Shown in pieces: positions 62,418-64,000 of a stretch of 64,000 bases of DNA. Where the stretch lies: contig NZ_AP018907.1 of the NCBI RefSeq assembly GCF_003966715.1, positions 1,042,001 to 1,106,000 on the forward strand. The letters run 5' to 3'. Positions within the stretch are counted from its first letter, which is position 1; every line of letters begins with the position of its first letter. Source of the DNA: Blastochloris tepida. Its GTDB lineage: Bacteria; Pseudomonadota; Alphaproteobacteria; Rhizobiales; Xanthobacteraceae. A program made the translations under genes and the position numbers. The notes beneath the pieces were generated by a model, which made no database searches, was not told the DNA's origin, and worked only from the letters and a program-made list of their open reading frames with translations.

Positions 62418-62834
62418 ATGACCATCAAGCAGGCGGTGGTTCTCTATGGCTGCACGTTCGCGGTGATGCTGTCGCTCGATCTTCTGTGGCTCGGGCTGGT
62501 GGCGCGCGGCTTCTACCAGTCGCAGCTCGGGCCGCTGCTGCTCGACCGGCCGGCTTTGCTGCCGGCCGCGGCCTTCTACCTGCTCTATGCCGCCGGCATC
62601 GTCATCTTCGCGCTGGCGCCGGCCGTCGCCGACGGCCGGGCTTCCACCGCCTTGGTCTATGGCGCGCTGCTCGGTCTCATCGCCTACGCCACCTACGACC
62701 TCACCAATCTGGCGACGCTGCGCGGCTTTCCGCCGGCGGTTGCGGTGGTGGATATCGCCTGGGGCACGGCGGTGAGCGCGGCGAGCGCCTGGGCGGGCTT
62801 CAACCTCGCCCGCCAGTTCGGTGCGGTCGATTGA
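62418..62834 (+). CDS. DUF2177 family membrane protein
   Basis: The 138-residue protein has four membrane helices (VLYGCTFAVMLSLDLLWLGL, FYLLYAAGIVIFALAPAV, LVYGALLGLIAYATYDLTNL and the last around VVDIAWGTAVSAASAW). The conserved DLLWLG and YATYDLTNLATL are DUF2177 hallmarks. No function is established. ATG 62418 follows GGGGAGGGTGGC. It may be the only intact gene between the relic and the luxR gene. Confidence 0.88.
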   Translation: MTIKQAVVLYGCTFAVMLSLDLLWLGLVARGFYQSQLGPLLLDRPALLPAAAFYLLYAAGIVIFALAPAVADGRASTALVYGALLGLIAYATYDLTNLATLRGFPPAVAVVDIAWGTAVSAASAWAGFNLARQFGAVD

Positions 62835-63238
62835 GACGGTGGCGGGGACGCCGGGTTGGGACCACCGCGCTTCGCACCAGAAGATTGCAGCGTCAGCGTA
62901 GACGAATAACCAAGGGTTGCGGTATCTTCTGCCAGGAGATTCGCTTGGCAGTGGCTATGACGAGTCGTCTTGGGAAAGACTTTCATATGTGCCGGGCAAG
63001 CCATATCCTCATTCCTCAAGGTCAATTCGCGATGATCAATGTCAAGCTCGCGCTGTGATCAGTCCGTGATCTTGATGATTGACTTTGAATGTTCCGGCGC
63101 TGACGCTGCATCCATGTCCATTGAAGCTTGGCGTCCCAAACCCGTTGGTCAGCGTCCCAAATGCTATGCGAGGGCGATGCCCGAATGGCGCGCAGCCGGT
63201 GGCCCGCTTAATAATCCCGTCACAATTGGGGGAGCTCG
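62835..63238. promoter_or_regulatory. upstream region of the luxR-type gene
   Basis: No gene is supported in these 404 bases, which are less GC-rich than their neighbours. A 10-bp direct repeat GCGTCCCAAA lies at 63131-63140 and 63152-63161. A strong ribosome binding site (GGGGGAG) precedes the ATG at 63239. Confidence 0.4.
63131..63161 (+). repeat. 21-bp-spaced direct repeat upstream of the luxR-type gene
   Basis: GCGTCCCAAA occurs twice with exactly 21 bases between starts, two turns of the helix. It is centred about 93 bases before the start codon, a position suited to a transcription factor dimer or tandem site. Confidence 0.6.
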
Positions 63239-63976
63239 ATGACGTCCGTCGTTGATCATGCCCGGCTGGCGTTTACTGCGGTCGAGCGCCTGGAACAGGT
63301 GTCCGGGCCGCGCGATCTGATCGAGACCTTCCGGTCGTGCCTGGATCCGTTCGGCTTCAGCGTGGTGCTGATCACCGGGCTGCCCGATCCGCCCGCCGAC
63401 CCGACGCCGTTCTTCCTCATCAACAGCTGGCCGTCCGGCTGGCACGAACGCTACATCGACAAGGACTTCTACCGCGACGATCCGGTGGCCGAGGCCGGCC
63501 GCACGCACATCGATCCGTTCGCCTGGAGCGAGGCGCCGGTTGATCTGGAGCGTCAGCCGCGAGCGCGGCAAGTGATGTCGGAGGCCGCAAGCGTCGGCAT
63601 GCGGGATGGCTTCGTCGTGCCGATCGTTACCAGCCGAAGCGTGCAGGCCTGTGTCTCGGTGGCCGGCGACATACCGGAATTGAGCCCGGACGTGCGGCGG
63701 ATGATCCATCTTGTCGGCATGTACGCGCATGCCCGCGCGATGCGTCTGCACGCCAGCCAGAAGTCGTTGGCGAGGCGGCTTCTCAGTGATCGTGAGCGTG
63801 AGGTTCTGCGCTGGACCGCCGCCGGCAAGACGGCTTGGGAAACCTCCTGCATCCTCGGCATTTCCGAACGGACCGTAACCTATCATGTTACGACAACCGC
63901 GCGGCGGCTGGAGGCGGTTTCGCGCACTCATGCTGTGGCACGGGCTATTGCGCTGGGCGAAATTTCGATCGGCTGA
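63239..63976 (+). CDS. LuxR-type quorum-sensing regulator (autoinducer-binding and HTH domains)
   Basis: The 245-residue protein has an N-terminal autoinducer-binding domain (about 20-160) and a C-terminal GerE helix-turn-helix (about 178-240, LSDREREVLRWTAAGKTAWE). Aligned to TraR, the ligand-pocket residues Trp57, Tyr61, Asp70 and Trp85 are kept as W68, Y72, D81 and W96, but Tyr53 is replaced by W64 (SWPSGWHERY). It probably binds an acyl-homoserine lactone or related signal. No luxI is in the window; one could lie just past the right edge. The GGGGGAG site fixes ATG 63239. Confidence 0.92.
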   Translation: MTSVVDHARLAFTAVERLEQVSGPRDLIETFRSCLDPFGFSVVLITGLPDPPADPTPFFLINSWPSGWHERYIDKDFYRDDPVAEAGRTHIDPFAWSEAPVDLERQPRARQVMSEAASVGMRDGFVVPIVTSRSVQACVSVAGDIPELSPDVRRMIHLVGMYAHARAMRLHASQKSLARRLLSDREREVLRWTAAGKTAWETSCILGISERTVTYHVTTTARRLEAVSRTHAVARAIALGEISIG

Positions 63977-64000
63977 CAATTCAAGCGACCAATAGCTGAA

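Noticed and set aside
63075..63242. A small plus-strand frame (MIDFECSGADAAS...) ending at the luxR start
   Set aside because: No ribosome binding site and no recognisable composition; it contains the direct repeat that is more likely regulatory.
1..64000. CRISPR array, prophage, integron or defence island
   Set aside because: I found no regularly spaced direct repeats with spacers, no integrase, capsid, restriction or abortive infection genes beyond the parDE and higBA pairs.

Overview
This GC-rich window reads as chromosomal DNA of an alphaproteobacterium of the order Hyphomicrobiales (Rhizobiales). The signs are a phosphatidylcholine synthase, a TIGR02301 family protein, an ndvB/ndvC-like beta-glucan locus of the Bradyrhizobium type, the recG-sdhE-mfd order, lpxI in place of lpxH, and many Rhizobiales-style palindromic repeats. 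A phototrophic or methylotrophic relative of Bradyrhizobiaceae or Blastochloridaceae would fit, but the genus cannot be fixed from the sequence. Most genes are housekeeping. I see no phage, integrase, transposase, CRISPR array or recognisable defence island.

Layout. 1-3.0 kb: end of fabZ, then lpxA-lpxI-lpxB (lipid A). 3.5-5.2 kb: an RTX repeat protein, a terminator and tRNA-Leu(UAA) facing it. 5.2-9.8 kb: a gap with a possible 28-residue membrane peptide, a zinc-finger protein, a chemoreceptor and an alpha/beta hydrolase. 10-15.6 kb: a GH17-GT2 glucan synthase, a small secreted protein and a divergent GH17 membrane protein. 15.6-20.6 kb: a coiled-coil membrane protein, glmU, glmS and a DUF454 protein. 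20.8-27.7 kb: recG, parDE, sdhE, mfd. 27.7-32.6 kb: a degenerate GGDEF protein, a degenerate adenylate-forming enzyme and a peptide-binding protein. 32.9-41.6 kb: IalB-like protein, hspQ, a malyl-CoA lyase-like gene divergent from a CoA racemase/transferase, a Ubi-type hydroxylase, a DUF2182 protein, pcs, terC and a quinone oxidoreductase. 41.9-48.6 kb: rimO, feoAB and a TRAP permease pair. 48.8-54.4 kb: moaA, several Rhizobiales-type exported proteins of unknown role, ygfZ and a GIY-YIG protein. 54.5-64 kb: an SDR, pdxH, a lipoprotein, a DnaJ-like protein, fabI, a phosphatase, higBA, an L,D-transpeptidase, small orphan genes, a relic of a P-type ATPase, a DUF2177 protein and a LuxR-type regulator at the right edge.

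How the genes fit together. Envelope synthesis is the main theme. GlmS and GlmU make UDP-GlcNAc, which LpxA, LpxI and LpxB use for lipid A. FabZ and FabI serve fatty acid elongation. Pcs makes phosphatidylcholine, the Ndv-like proteins probably make periplasmic beta-glucans, and the L,D-transpeptidase crosslinks peptidoglycan or anchors proteins. RecG and Mfd handle stalled replication and transcription. SdhE, YgfZ, MoaA, RimO, PdxH and FeoAB serve cofactor, Fe-S and iron metabolism.

The less ordinary content lies between genes. At least six families of palindromic repeats occur, including a pair of about 125-bp three-hairpin elements flanking fabI and a perfect 37-bp inverted repeat next to the GIY-YIG gene. 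Several short tandem duplications span stop codons or lie just upstream of genes. There are also two enzymes with decayed active sites and one P-type ATPase fragment.
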